Shown here piece by piece: positions 1 to 13,407 of a DNA stretch of 64,000 bases (its first letter is position 1; each line of letters begins with the position of its first letter). The position numbers were made by a program, and so were the translations under genes. Under the pieces are notes generated by a model. That model saw only the letters and a list, made by a program, of their open reading frames with translations, made no database searches and was not told the origin of the DNA. Source of the DNA: Rhizophagus clarus (lineage: Eukaryota; Glomeromycota; Glomeromycetes; Glomerales; Glomeraceae); contig BLAL01000259.1 in the NCBI GenBank assembly GCA_015698045.1, positions 1 to 64,000 of the forward strand, in the 5' to 3' direction.

Positions 1-3000
1 ATACCACCTGTTACATTCATAACATTCAACAACAACTCCAAAAATTTTGGCAACATTGAGGCATTAGGACTAAATCCCATCTTTTGTTTTGTTTGTCTTT
101 CTGTGGTGTTTTAATGAAGGTTGATACTGTTTGTGGTAATTGTTCCATAAATTTCTGAAAATTCTTTATAACTTGTTGTTTATCAATGGGGTTGGAATTC
201 GGATCTGGTAATGAATGAACTTGAAAAATCTACTTCATCACTTTTTAATGGCTTACAAATATTAAGTCAGCGTTTACCGTACATTTTTTAATTGAAAGAA
301 AATAATGCCTTGATTTGCAACAGTGGTTTAAAATTCTGAATTTTTCCTTCATAAATTAATAAAAATTAGCTAGTATTTATTTAAATGCTTAAGGACAATG
401 TGTTTTCTCATTACTTATTTTTAATACTTTTTTTTGTTCTGTCATCAATTCAATTCTAATATTTCATCAAATCTCTAATAGTAATCCCATAATTCACAAA
501 TCTTCATCAGATACTGCCTAAAAGTTTTTAAAAGATTCTTCCTTTAAAGTTAATCTTTCAAAGATGCCTTCTATTAAATCAATCGTAGGTTGTAAACTTT
601 TAATTAATTCTTCCTTCAAATGTGGCTCATTTTGTGATTTTTTCACGAATATCATCCATAGAATTGCATCTTTTCATTATCTTTTCTAATTTTTCACTCA
701 TTTCATTACGCATCAAACCAACATATTGCAAGCCAAGATTTAATATTGACATAATGCGTTCAACAGGATTTTTCCAAGAATGACCTGGAGAAGTTCTGAC
801 AGCAACCAATAAATCTAAATCTAATAAAGCTATTAATGCCATTTGAACATGAATATATGTAACTCTATGATCTGGTCCCCCATCTGTATAAAGAAGTAAA
901 TAAGGTTTATTTTCATCTTGATGTTTCAAAAATTTATAATTCAGCTATATGTCGTAAGGGATCAGAAGGTTGAATTATTGAATCTTTCAAACCTACATAT
1001 ACTTGTCCTTTATAAAATGACTCGTCTATTGTACAAGAAATATCACAAATTATTGTAACACTAGGTATTACATCACACTTTGTAAAATCATAATCTGCAA
1101 CTAAAAAGTTTTATTTTTGATACAATAACTTGTCTTCTTCTTTCAACTGCTGCAACTGGATAGCCTGATTCACCAACTTTGCACTGATGCTTATCATCCA
1201 TGAATACTAACCATGAATTTTCACGTAGTAAAATTGCCATCTCCTTTAATAACAAAATAGAGCACTTGTATAATATGCATCTTCATAGCACAACGTAATT
1301 GTCTAGTTTGAACCATAAATTTAATTGGTAATTTACAAGTAAACTGCAAGCTACTTTTATGTATGGAGTTTTTGGCCAAATTGTAAACGAATCCATTGTA
1401 AAGAAGGAGTTGAAATATTTAAGGACAGATTTTAAGTACTTGATTTTGAAAATCTCTAATTGAAATTGCTACTACTAGATGTGAAAATTATCATGCCTCT
1501 TTTCATCAACTGCTAAAAATTGATTCTTGTACTATATACCTTCTAGATATTTTAATGCAATACCCCCAAAATAATCATATTTTAAATATTCTACCTTATT
1601 AATTTCACATAAATCTGTAATTAATTCTGGATCACCTAGCTCAAAATATTAATAACACTCAATCATCAATGTTTTGTGTTACTAAATTTTACTGAAGCTG
1701 AAGAATTTTCTAACCATGTAGAATAAATATAACGAATTCTTGCCTTTTCAACTTACCATACAAAAGCTCAACAGTATCAATAAATTCGTTTCTCATTGCT
1801 CTGGTATGAATATATTTGAATAATGTTGTTTCAAATTATTTTTAATTTTATAATGCTTATTGACTAATTCTTCCTCATAGCATTATTATTAATATGCTAA
1901 AAGTAAAACAGAATTTTGAATATTTCCATGATGGTATGTATATTTTCCTACTTTAAACAAAAAAGCATTCTTTAGTTTTTCAATAAATCCTGCATCTTCT
2001 CCTAAATTTTAATTAATTGATAAATTTAATTATTAATATTAATCATTAAATTCAATTAACTAAAAAAAAATAATTAACTTACATTCGTTATTGGACAAAT
2101 TGGCTAATGTTTATTGGTTCCCCAATATGGTTGATTCTTCCAAAGACCTCGTAACAATTAAATTCTTCAACATAATAGGTGGTCACCAAGTATTTGCATT
2201 CAATATTTCTATATAACGGCTTTACCTTCATCAACAATGGGAGCTAAAGAGTTTGGTTTTTTAAAGTTATAGCTTTTTGTTCAATAAGTAATTTGAATAT
2301 TTTTAATAAATTATTTACATAAATTTGCAAAGGTACTTTAAACCAAGAAAATTTAGGTTTAGACATCCAAGGTAAAAGATAGTTAATTAAAATTTTGTAA
2401 AATTTTGCAATTCACTGGAATTAAAAGATCTTCGTGCATGTCTGTGATTTTCAGGATGAGTCTAATTAAAAAAAATTGTGAAAATTTCTGGAATTTTATA
2501 CCTATCATCTATAGTTTAAAAAAACAATTATCAATATACATATTGATTTTGATAAATCTATAATAAATTTTTTTCCTATTACATTGCATTGTCTTTTCCA
2601 ATCCATCCACCTCCGTTGTCTTAAACAGTTCACATAAATCAATATACAATTGATCAAAAGAATTCTTTGGTAGATTAAATTCAGGTAGATAATTAAATGT
2701 TGATGCAATTCTCATTAATTCAAATGCGTTTTTAGTCTTTGTTGTAGACTCATTGGAATAATCAATTATCTTTTAATTTGAAAGTAATATATTTTTCATA
2801 ATTCTTTGCAGTCTCCCATACATCACATTTTAATCCTATTTTCTCTTTTTCACTTATTTTTGTAAGACTAAAATATGCTGTAATATTCTTATTCCATAAT
2901 TCTCTTCTTATTTTGCAAATGACTACATCTTGGTAAAATTCATCAACATTTATATTTTCATCAGCTGGAAGACCTTCCCATCCAAAAACTGATTTAAAAA

Positions 3001-3020
3001 GATATTCAACATTTACAATA
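1..3020 (-). mobile_element. Decayed DDE transposase-like gene (DNA transposon fossil)
   Basis: The minus strand holds scattered coding fragments of one repetitive protein family, read from about 3010 (NVEYLFKSVFGWEGLP) down to about 540. The best parts are MDDKHQCKVGE near 1210-1165, DISCTIDESFYKGQ near 1045-1000, YTDGGPDHRVTY near 890-855 and NPVERIMSILNLG near 775-740. Two spaced aspartates (MDDK, TDGG) followed by a glutamate (NPVER) fit a DDE catalytic triad. I remember this TDGGPDH/NPVERIMS family as repetitive in Glomeromycotina and some invertebrate genomes, but I cannot name its superfamily. Frames change repeatedly and stops are frequent, so it is dead. No terminal repeats were found, and its downstream end probably lies outside the window. 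The longest open piece is 627-929. Confidence 0.6.
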
Positions 3021-3522
3021 AACTGTTGGCATTATTCAGAATAGAAAAAAAAAAGATCGTTGTGCAAACAAATGATCAGATGGTTATTTTATTTGTGATA
3101 CAAATTTCATATTATATAAAAGGAATGCATGTGACGTAAATTAAAAAAATTAATATAAAAATTTAATATATATATAAAAAACCACACGCCCGCATCATTT
3201 TTAAAATTTTATGTTACGAGAATCTAAATATTTTATTTGCTCGGGCCTAATTAAATTTATAACACATAAAACTACAATCATATATAGTTAATACTAACTA
3301 TTTAAATAAATTCAAATGTTTTTTATTTAAATTGAATTTTGATATATTTGTAAATATAAGAAATATAAGCTAATTTTACACTTTTAATTTTCTAATTACA
3401 ATAACACTTTGCTTCTAAGTACATTTCTTTTGAAATGATAATAAAATAATAGTAAAATAAGTACTTAGAATAGTGTATAAAAGATTATAAATTGAAATAA
3501 TTATTATATATTATTAAAAAAA

Positions 3523-3864
3523 GGGTATTTCTATATGTCATACATGCGACGTATTACACTCCCTATGGGTTAGCCACTCCTGCACCACCAATCACAGATA
3601 GTATTATCCAGATAAATATTTTACCCAGGTGGCAAAATGTTTAGCCATGGCTGAGCTTACAGGCCTATTAATATGAGTAATGCAGCTAGTCAAGTTACCA
3701 AAATATCAACAGGTATAGAAGCTATGTTAATAGCTAAACATTTTGTCATAGCTATTGCAGCCTATGGGTAAATATTTTATACAGACGGCTACCTGTGGCT
3801 GAGTAACTGCAATGTAGCTAATCCTGAGAGTATGTATTAAGATAGTGCGATATATAGGAATACC
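3523..3864. mobile_element. MITE with imperfect inverted termini and 9-bp direct repeats
   Basis: The ends GGGTATTTCTATATGTC and GATATATAGGAATACC are imperfect inverted repeats. Inner palindromic parts (AATATTTTACCCA versus TGGGTAAATATT) extend the fold. Both sides carry TTAAAAAAA (3514-3522 and 3865-3873), a possible 9-bp target duplication as made by Mutator-like elements. The low complexity of that repeat weakens the argument. The interior is clearly less AT-rich than the flanks and has no ORF. Confidence 0.5.
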
Positions 3865-4181
3865 TTAAAAAAAATTCACATATTACACATATATATTTAT
3901 AAAAGGTGTTTCCTTTATATTTAATTAATAATTTAAATATTTTCTAAACTTCTACTTTAGTATTAGTTATTTTAAAGGTTTTATTCTTATTTAAATTATA
4001 TATAAATATGTAATAATAAATTAAATAAATAACTTATAACTTATATTCTAAAATAAATTATAATATTACATTTAACTCTTTCTAAGTACACTGTTACATA
4101 AGATTTTATAAATTAGATTATTCTAGTATAATCTATATGAATGAAAAAAAGTTAGGAAATTTATAGGGTAATCTAGAAAAT

Positions 4182-4527
4182 TGTAGTACCCGGAATTAGG
4201 ATTTAAGACAAATCTAGAAAGTAATAGATTTAGAATAAGATAGAAAGATTAAAGATTATAAAAGGAAGAGAATTTGGATTAAGTGAAAGGAAGAAGTTTA
4301 TGCGTTAAACTTAAATTACAGTTAACTGTCACTTGTATTTATTAATAAAGACAATTAGGTTGTATGCGTTACAACTGAAACTTTATTAATAATCCGATCA
4401 TAATTATAACGATAATAAAAGTATTAGCCTTCAGACTATAAATAAACTTGCTCTCTAAAGTTAAACTCGTTTGTTATTCCAGATCACGTGTAACTTTTCA
4501 GTCGGTTGCATTCGCTGGGTAACAACA
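4182..4527 (+). mobile_element. Probable solo LTR (fossil, Ty3/gypsy-like)
   Basis: A block of about 346 bp begins TGTAGTACCCGG and ends GGTAACAACA, the TG...CA form of an LTR. Inside are a TATAAAAG box (about 4257) and a TAATAAAG polyadenylation-like site (about 4340), in the order expected of an LTR. No internal retroelement coding region and no clear target duplication flank it, so it would be an old solo LTR. The end position is uncertain by a few bases. Confidence 0.4.
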
Positions 4528-4753
4528 CACTCTTTAAATTGCATATACTATATATTTTTTCTAAATATATACTCTTACTTAATTCTAAGTATATAAAGAT
4601 TATATAAATTTCTTTTTCTAAATGTACATTTTTTTTAAATATACATTTTTTCAAATTTTTAAACTAAATTCCAAAAGAAAGAAGAACTTTAAATAATTAT
4701 AATTAAAATCACATTTTATTATATTTTATTTTTTTTTAATATATAATTTTATT

Positions 4754-4893
4754 TGGCGATATGATTGAACGGTCTGCGAGGGTTTCATCCTTCAGATAGG
4801 AGCAGTTTCTAGGTTAAATTATATAGATTATTTTGTAATCCATTAATTTTCAATAAAGATTTCTGCGTTATCAACGCCAAAAAAAAAAAAAAA
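4754..4893 (+). mobile_element. Retroposed RNA 3' end with poly(A) tail and 17-bp target duplication
   Basis: A 125-bp sequence is followed by 15 A (4879-4893). It is flanked by identical 17-bp copies of TAATATATAATTTTATT at 4737-4753 and 4894-4910. AATAAA lies at 4852-4857, 22 nt before the A tract, as in a normal mRNA end. These are the marks of LINE-type target-primed reverse transcription of a polyadenylated RNA. The perfect duplication points to a recent insertion. The source RNA is unknown: it could be the 3' end of a LINE, a SINE or a host transcript. Confidence 0.8.
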
Positions 4894-4910
4894 TAATATA
4901 TAATTTTATT

Positions 4911-7240
4911 AATTACTAATCTGCCTAAAATTGGCATTTTATTATTAATTAAATTTAGGATAAAAAATTAAAAGTGTTATTAATCCATTAATTGAACTAT
5001 TAATTATTTAATAATTTTTAATACTTTTTAAAATAAAAAAGATTTTTTAAAATTGTTTAATATATCATAAAATAATTATAAACCATTATTTCAAATACAT
5101 ATTAAATATAATATAGTATTTTTTAAAAATGGTTTTTTGCATTTATTTTATAATATACTAGTCCAATTTTGAAGGTTTTTTTTTAAAGAAATAACAAAAA
5201 TACAAATAATATAAAGTTATCAAAATCCAATTACTGAATCACAAAATAATGTAAAATAAAGTATTTAATTTTCTTCTAAATTTTATTATAAAATAATTAA
5301 TAAAAAGTACCATTTTTAAATAGATCAATAATTAAATAAATATTATTATATACTATAAAAAAAATGTTTAATTTTTTTTAAAAAATAAAAGCTTTTAATA
5401 TCAAAATCTTGTAAATTTACTAATTAGAATTTGAAATAAGATTTATTATATAAGTAAAATTTAGTTAAAAAATAGAATTGATTAAAAATATATATATAAG
5501 ATAAAGTTTATTAATGCATTATTATTATAGTAAAGTTAAATAAAATAAAATTTAATTTACATATAATTTAAAATTTTTTTTTTATTTATAGTTAGATTAT
5601 TAGATTATGTATTTTTATTAAAAATTTTTTATATGCAAAAATTAACTTATATATTTTTAGTTTATATTTAATTAATTATATGAGATTTTTGTAATAGAAA
5701 GATATAAAATTCAAAAAAAATTTTAAATTTACTTTATATACTAATTATATTTTTTATATTAAAATAAGTGTAAATTTAATATTAATTAAATTTTTATTTT
5801 TTTTTGAGATTTATACCTTTTTATTGCAAAGATTCCAATTATATATATATTAGTTAATTATATTGTAAAATAAAATTAAATTATTATAATATTTTATTAT
5901 TTTAAACAGAAATATTTATTATTTTTTTTTTAATTTTTATATTTTTTTTAATTTTAAACTGAAATATTTATTTTTTTTTATTTTAGTTTTTTTAAAAAAA
6001 GAATACATAACAGATAATATTTTGAATTTACAAACTGAATTTTAGATTAATAAAATATTATTAATGTTTTATTTTAGATATATATTTTGTATTTTTGAAA
6101 TTTTTTTTATTTTTCTTTTAATGAATATTATTGGTATTTATTTTATTTTTTAAATTTTTAGTTTTTGATTATAAATAATTTTAAAAGTAAAAGATTTTAT
6201 TTTTATTTTTTTTTTAAATATTATTATTTTTTTTTATTAAAATTTTCAGACTTTGATCATAAATAATTTTAAAAGTAAAAGACTTTTTAAAATTATTTTT
6301 AAACTTTTTTTAATAAAATATTATTAATATTTTATTTTATTTTTTTTTTTTTAGGTGTTAGATATATATTTGGAAAATTTTAAAGATAAAAGTTTATCTT
6401 TTTTTATTATTATTTTTTTAATAATTATTACTAAATATTTATTTAATAATTTTGAAAATAAAAACTTTCAAAATTATTTTTAAACTTTTTTTTATTAAAA
6501 TATTATTAATATTTCATTTTCTTTTTTTTTAGATATTAAATATATATTTAAAAAAATTTTAAAGATAAAAGTTTAATTTTTTTTTATTATTTTTTTTAAT
6601 AAATATTATTAACATTTATTTATTTTTTTAGATTTTCAGATTTTAGTTATAGATAATTTAAAAGTAAACGTCTTTTAAAATTTTTTTTAAATTTTTTTTT
6701 AATAAAATATATATTATTAATATTTTATTTAAATTTTAAAAAATTTTAAAGGTAAAATTTTATTTTTAAAATTTTAATATTAATTTTTTTAATAAAACTT
6801 TTTTAATAAATAATATAATAAATATTTATTTATTTATTTTTTGGTATTAAAGCTATTAAGTAAAGAGAGAATTACAAAATATAATCACTTTTAACTAGAC
6901 ATAAGTATTTCTAGTTGAAAGATCAGTCTAATTATCCACCATTATGATAAATATTTATTAAATTATTTAATTAATAAATTAAATATATTTATTATAATAT
7001 ATTAAGAATTTAATTTGTGAATACATATTAGTAGTTTTAATATTTTGATATTGCTTTTATTTATTGATTAATAATTAAAAATTTTATTTTTTTTTATTAT
7101 TATTTTTTTATTTATTAAAAAAATTTATAATAAAATAAATTAATAACTTTAAGACTTAAAATTTTATTTCATTAGTATTTTTGCAGAATTTTTAATATTA
7201 AATACTAATTTATATATTAATAAAGTTTAACTAAATAGGG
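4911..7240. repeat. AT desert with degenerate tandem repeats
   Basis: About 2.3 kb is almost only A and T, with no coding signal. From about 6140 to 6740 a diverged unit recurs roughly four times, recognisable by variants of ATAAATAATTTTAAAAGTAA followed by TATTATTAATATTT. A decayed MITE lies inside at 5682-5836. The desert ends sharply near 7240, where an ordinary coding composition begins. Confidence 0.65.
5682..5836. mobile_element. Decayed copy of the 155-bp MITE also found at 62790
   Basis: This copy aligns end to end, without length change, with the well preserved MITE near 62791-62945. The shared core includes AAAATAAGTGTAAATTTAAT. Most differences are C to T or G to A relative to the other copy, including the terminal GGGGTC (here GAGATT). 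AATTATAT occurs on both sides (5674-5681 and 5837-5844), but the surrounding AT richness makes this weak evidence for a duplication. Confidence 0.7.
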
Positions 7241-7300
7241 AAACTCTTTCCTGCAGATCTGTGAACCAAATTTTCACGGAAGAAAAATTTTATTTTCATC

Positions 7301-7894
7301 ATGAAGAAAGGCTTTTTGCTAACCAATCCAGCCTCAAAAACCACAGCAACGTCTTCTACGACCAAAATTACCCCTACTACTGCTCTAAAGAGTATACCTT
7401 CTGACCATTTTCACGATGTTATAGTAGACTTTATCTCAGGACTCATCAAGAGGAACCCTTCAACTATTTTTAGCTCAATAATAACTACGGACCTCTCAGC
7501 TATAGACGAGTTCCTCAGTACTTATAAGGAACAAATGGTTCCTATGGATAAGTTATCATGAAATATTCACAGAGACGACTGTTTTTCTATCATAGCTCAA
7601 TTTTTAGCTACTTTTCTTAATCTCTTTCTCTTGGACGATGAAAACCAGGAAATTTTTCTCATGGATTCTGAAATTCGCCGAGGGTTGGAGTACACAAGCA
7701 AACAATCTTCTGATAAGGAAGATCTAGGGGATCCTATGCACCAATCAGATACGTTGATGAATTTTGATGTGTTTGATACAAATTCGATAGGATCATTGGA
7801 TGATGTCGATGAATTACTTGCCACACCCCCATGTAATATCACACTTATACCTGTCACGTCCTTGACCAAATCTCAGAAAAGGAGTGCAGGTTAA
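7301..7894 (+). pseudogene. Unknown 197-codon gene with one in-frame TGA
   Basis: An ATG at 7301 opens a Ser/Thr-rich N-terminus (MKKGFLLTNPASKTT). The frame runs to a TGA at 7559-7561, then stays open in the same frame to TAA at 7892-7894. The second part is acidic and Ser-rich (SLDDVDELLATPP). Composition and codon pattern do not change across the TGA, so this looks like one former protein with a single nonsense change. Other readings are stop readthrough or two short ORFs. No intron signal removes the stop. I cannot name the family. The gene starts just after the AT desert, and no partner gene is nearby. Confidence 0.45.
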
Positions 7895-7909
7895 AAATTA
7901 AATAAAAAC

Positions 7910-10900
7910 TAAATATAAGATGAGTATTGAACTAAATTAAAATTTTTTTTCAAAAAAAAGTTTTTAAGTAAAATAGATTCAAATTGATCATTTGATCTAG
8001 AATATTTGTTATTTAAAAAAAAAATTTTTTAATTATTTGGTTCCTTTTTTCAGCATTTACTTCATATAACTTAATTGTAATGAAAAATATGGTCATACTA
8101 ATTTAAAAGATCCAATCAATACGTTCTTTAACACATTCTACCACCCATAAACTGAAAGGCATTCAAGGACCTCTACCTAATATACTTGATTGCTAAAATC
8201 TCCTATGGAATCACTAAACTATTATTCGTCGCAGATCGTAAGGTTATGATGGTTGCTAATCTTATCACTATCTTTTATTTCCAAAAAGGTTGCTTTTCCA
8301 CTAAGTGAAAATTTATGTAGTTTTAAATCGTTTGAATAAAATTTAAATTAAACAATATTATTTTATAATCGACCATAAAATACATACACAACTCAGATTC
8401 ATTAAAATTTGATCTTTTAATATATTTGCTATACGCTGCCGGATATGATGTTGTAGTCGAGTCGATGGCATCCCTTCTTAATAGGAAAAAAAGTTTAATA
8501 TAATCAATAATGTTTAAATTATCATATAGTCAATCATAGGATACATAAGCATGGGATTTCCAAACAACACCATAATCTATTGACTAAAAGACACGAATGT
8601 AATGTCAATAAGAAGTTATTTTAGATTTTGCTTGAAAAAGGCTAAATATAAATAGTCAATAATAAGACATACGCGCTTCAGATCCATGAGATTCTAGCAA
8701 GAACATATTCAAGATCTTTTAATATATCCAAACTATTTCACGCTACTGGCATTAGTGGCATAAGATTGATCTTAATAGTGAAAAATTATTTTAATACTGC
8801 ATAATCTGTCATACCAGCCCGCACACGTATTCCACCAATCATATTTCTTGTTGCGCCGTCGCGTTTATTTTGCTACGGCATATTTTTTGTGATACCGCTA
8901 GTTTTTAATTGTTACGTTTAATTAGCTGAAATGTTGAATAAAACTACGCTTCGTTGAATTCCCAGTATATAAACGAAAAAAAAATGAATTCGTGTACACG
9001 TGCTATGATAATCTGATCTAGCGTAATTATGTAATTTGCTTTTTATTGTTTGAAACACTTAAATGATTAATTTCAGGTTGGTACATTAGAACTAATCTTT
9101 TTGATTCTTCCCAATGCGACGAGAAATGCGCGGTTTTCTTTATACCGACTTTTCTAATTGTAGTGGGCATTTATAACCATAACTACTGACTTCCAAATTC
9201 AATTTAATATAATGTATAGTAGCGACAATTGGTTAGGCGTCGAGACAAACAACTAATTGAAACACTAATAATAATATACAAACGACGCTTAGAATAGAAA
9301 TTTCAAATGGACAAACAATATAAGACAATATCGTTTGTGGCAGATCAAAATGATGAAAATAGTAGTATGTAAGCTAGTTAGACTATGTTGGTTAACAGTT
9401 AAATCTTTTATCTGATGTGCAAAGAGGAAGTACTGCTTAAATAAATAAAATTTTGATTCAGTTTCAAACCGATATGAGAATTATTAGAATTACGACTTCT
9501 TCACAGTTTTACTGTTTTATTGACGACGTTGACGTTGATGTTGGAATGAAGGAAGATCGCATTCACTATGATGCTAATACCAATAGAAGTCATTTATTAT
9601 TTTTAAATTCAAATATTTAAAAACTTTTATATTTTCATACGATCACGAGACAAAAGTCAAGGGTCAACAACGGGTAAATTTTCTGGAGAAGATGATGCTG
9701 TTTGTCTGTTGTTGCGTTTATTATTATATACGGCAACATAACAGCATCAAAGCAATTGGATTGAGCTGCTGTTTGAATTCCTACTAATTCTTTGCACCAC
9801 GCGATATAAAGATATAAATGAACGGGCAGCAGTGTCTGCAGAATTTTTATTGGACGAGAAGTCCTTATAAGTAAGGAGATTGTACTGCTGAGATTCGTCT
9901 AATTCATGGGTATGTGATATTGTATTGGATATTGCGATATTAAATTGGACATTTTTGCGTATATTGAGAATCTCGCTTCGTTTTTTGACAAATCTTCCTG
10001 TCATCCTTACTGATCTGGAAGTCAATGAAGGTTTACATTGCTGCTCCTATATATGTGTGTATGTATTTGCTACTAATTAACAAAAGAAAGGAGAGAATAT
10101 TAACAAAAATCTCATTATTAACGAAAATAATAAGAAGAGAGCACACATCTGGAAGAATTTTTTGGGATAATACGTTCGGAAATTTACAAACTTCATTAAG
10201 TCAATCTAATTTGATATTTTGGGCATGAGATCAATTATGCGGAAAGTTGGTAACACGGGTAAAAAAAAAAATATTTATGGAAGTTATGATGACCATGATT
10301 TTACATCACGTCGAAATTGATTTATCATTTACTATAAATATAAATATATAGTTGGAATTGATTTTGATACAAAAATAATATATACTGTATTTAGTTTAAA
10401 ATGTAAATTATTTTGCTTTTTTTTCTTTTCATTTAAAGTACATTTCTCCAAAAATCTAATACTCTTGCTTTTCGCTAAATTTTAACTAAGGAATGCGACA
10501 CTTCAATCAGTCATGCACCCTTGTTTTGTTTCATCAGTAACTTGATTTAGACCTTTAATCTACAATTGTATATAACACATTAGTATTTTCGTCGAATCTT
10601 TTGAGACGATGAAGCAGAGGATGATGGTGACTTAGAAATAGTACATGTTCTCATCGTAATGAAAGGGAAGTTGAGAAACGTGATAATTTGATTGTTTTAA
10701 TACCATTAGAATTGATTTATATTTCTACAATACAAGATACAAGGTGAAAAGGATATAGAAATATCAAGTTTTCCATTATGTAAAGTAAGGAAGGAAAATA
10801 AATTAATATTAAATAAAATTAAATAAAATAAACAGGAAGGAAAATGTAATGATATTAACTTAATTAATTGATTTACTATAAAATTGTTCATAGTAAATCG

Positions 10901-11390
10901 CACATTTGTCAATTCCATAACCTCAGACAATTATCATTGAAAGAAATAAAATATCTTGAACTTTGAGCAAAAGGACTAAAATGGAAATCAAAGAAGGATC
11001 CGAGATAGATCCTTTGAAGTATTATCCCTAAATTATCAATACAATCCTATGAGAGGTTGATATCAATAATATCAAGGTGAGGAAGATGGATTTTTCTTTG
11101 CGAATTGTTCGCGACTTTCACATGTTGATGTTGTCCAACAAAATGACCATCCGTTACATCACGAAATCTCACTAATTTCCAGAAATATTTTCCTTCGGCA
11201 AGCTTATTGACAAAAAATTCTTTACAATCTTTTCACATCCTGAAAAAGATGATACTAACTCTGGTCTAATGTAGCATATCATTAGAATAACCTCTAATTT
11301 GGTACATGGTCAGGAATATTGCAAGCAAGAATGATGCTAAGATTTTCCTAAGATTCGTGTAGAAAATAGAATAGTTTGATTGCAGCAAAG
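7910..11390. other. Long stretch without a recognisable gene
   Basis: There are only short open frames. The longest, 9747-10025 on the minus strand (92 codons), has no recognisable motif or clear gene signals. The sequence is moderately AT-rich and non-repetitive, and may hold diverged or non-coding transcripts. Nothing specific can be supported. Confidence 0.5.
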
Positions 11391-11392
11391 AT

Positions 11393-11486
11393 GTGCCGAA
11401 CAAGGTTGAGAATCTTCTTGGATTGGACTAGAACCAGCGGTACCGAACGAGGTCGAGAATCCTCTTAGACTAGATTAGAATCAACT
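11393..11486. repeat. Two-copy 47-bp tandem repeat
   Basis: GTGCCGAACAAGGTTGAGAA (from 11393) is followed 47 bp later by GTACCGAACGAGGTCGAGAA (from 11440). The similarity continues to the end of each unit. This is a single diverged tandem duplication in a non-coding region. Confidence 0.7.
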
Positions 11487-13356
11487 GTTCTATAAGAAGA
11501 TCTTCAGAAGAGAAAGTCATGAAGCCAACTGATTCATGGAGAATTCACAAAGCGTTTCGTTATGTTTGCAAACGGAAGTTTGATTACCATTAAAGCTATC
11601 AATATTCTAGAGTCTAGATCCCCCTTATTATGAGTGAAAAATCCTTAATATTGTACAAAAATTTTTTTTTTCTTTTTTTTTTTTGTTTAAAGTAATTATT
11701 GATTGATCAGCAAAAAAAAAAATTTGAGTTAGATTAAATTAAGCTTATTGGCAAGAATGTTATTAATTGTTTAAAAATTCTATATAATAAATAATATTAT
11801 ATACTAATCCAATTTCTTTCTTTAAAAGCAATAGAATTTGGTTTTAAGTTGCGAGTCCCATCAACTATGTTGATATTGTGTTAAGCCCGTCTTTTTAAAA
11901 TGTGGATATAATACTCAAGTTTAATAATATAATCCCTGAGGTATTGTTGGTAAGATAACAAAAATATCCTTGTTGTTTTGCTCAATCTTAGTTGCAAGGT
12001 AACAAATATTTGTCCTTTTTCTCGGTTGTGCTGATAATTGAAAGGAAACAATTAAAAGCTAAAAAATTTTTTGGTTGTTAATCAAAGCATATAATTTTCT
12101 TTTCTCTCGATAAAATAGAGTCGAAGTCACACATAACAACATGGTACATACATCCCAGCATACTACTTGTAGATAATATATTCGTTGTTGTGAAACCTAA
12201 CTTTAGATAACTTGATAAATTGTTTGCGGATTTTGCCGGTTTTTAATTTATATTATTTTGGTTATAATTTTTGTAACGAAGTACTAAATTTTAACAATCA
12301 ATCATTTTTACGGAGTTTAGTATAATTTGTAAACCTAACAGGGTATAGAAATGGATGCAAGATCGATAAAATAAAAGATGGCGTCGATCTGATTATATAA
12401 CAATTTATTTAATCCAAATCTTAATAAAAAAAAAAAAATATGATTGGTCTTTAAAATAGATAACACTATACAGAATGAAGATGATGTGTAATTTTTAATT
12501 TTTACGTAATAAAAAACGTAAAGGTTCTGAGAACAAGTTTTAACTTACGATGGATATGATGAATGAAAAATTTTTTTTTTTTTACGTAAATTTGTGCACA
12601 CTCATTATTAATTACGTGTAACAACTGTAACATTGTATGAACATGTTGGCGTCAAAAATACTTTTCGATAAGGTTTGCTAGTATCTTCAGTATGTGCATG
12701 CAGAAGATGTTTCATGTCTTTTGCACAAAGTGTTGGTTTTTTAAATTTAAATTAAAAATTTGTCAAATAACCAAATACTATGCAGGATCTTTGATACACG
12801 GGACGAAGATTTTAAATTACTGTATTCCCGTATTTCCTATCATCTATAACAATATTTATGCAATAATACAGAATACATGAGATCTTTGATGTAAAGAGCA
12901 CTATCCTTATTTATCCGTAAATCTGTTTGTTTCACTTTTCTTCGCGGAATTTGGAAGACTTGTTCCAATGTTCCATTACCTTTCTATTGGCTTTCATAGG
13001 CTTATTGTTTAGGTCACAAGTTAATGATTCGCATTTATCGTCTTCGATTTGCAGCTTGAATTATTTATTTCGTGATTACTTACATCTTTGAATAAAGAAT
13101 TTCTATTATTAATACATATTGCACAAGGTTATTTACGTTGATTATAGGCCGTGAGTTATTTATTTAATTCTATTATAATTTTGATAATGGTAGTTATTTA
13201 TTTAATTTCACTACTACAAAAGTTTCTAAAGCAAGGTTCAAATACAATATAAAAGCAGCCTTGATTTGATCTTGAAAAAAAATCATCAATTCTAAAAATT
13301 AGGAAAGTTAAAATCTAAGAAAAATTAAGCATTATGATTTTTTAAGTTCCCTTCCC

Positions 13357-13404
<48 letters not shown>
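13357..13404. repeat. T11/A37 homopolymer junction
   Basis: Eleven T run directly into about 37 A. It may be an old poly(A) tail or a slippage-expanded microsatellite. No flanking duplication was seen. Confidence 0.7.

Positions 13405-13407
<3 letters not shown>

Noticed and set aside
9307-9620. Two plus-strand exon-like pieces (MDKQYKTISFVADQ and DDVDVDVGMKEDRIHYD)
   Set aside because: The available donor and acceptor do not join them in frame, and no family is recognised.
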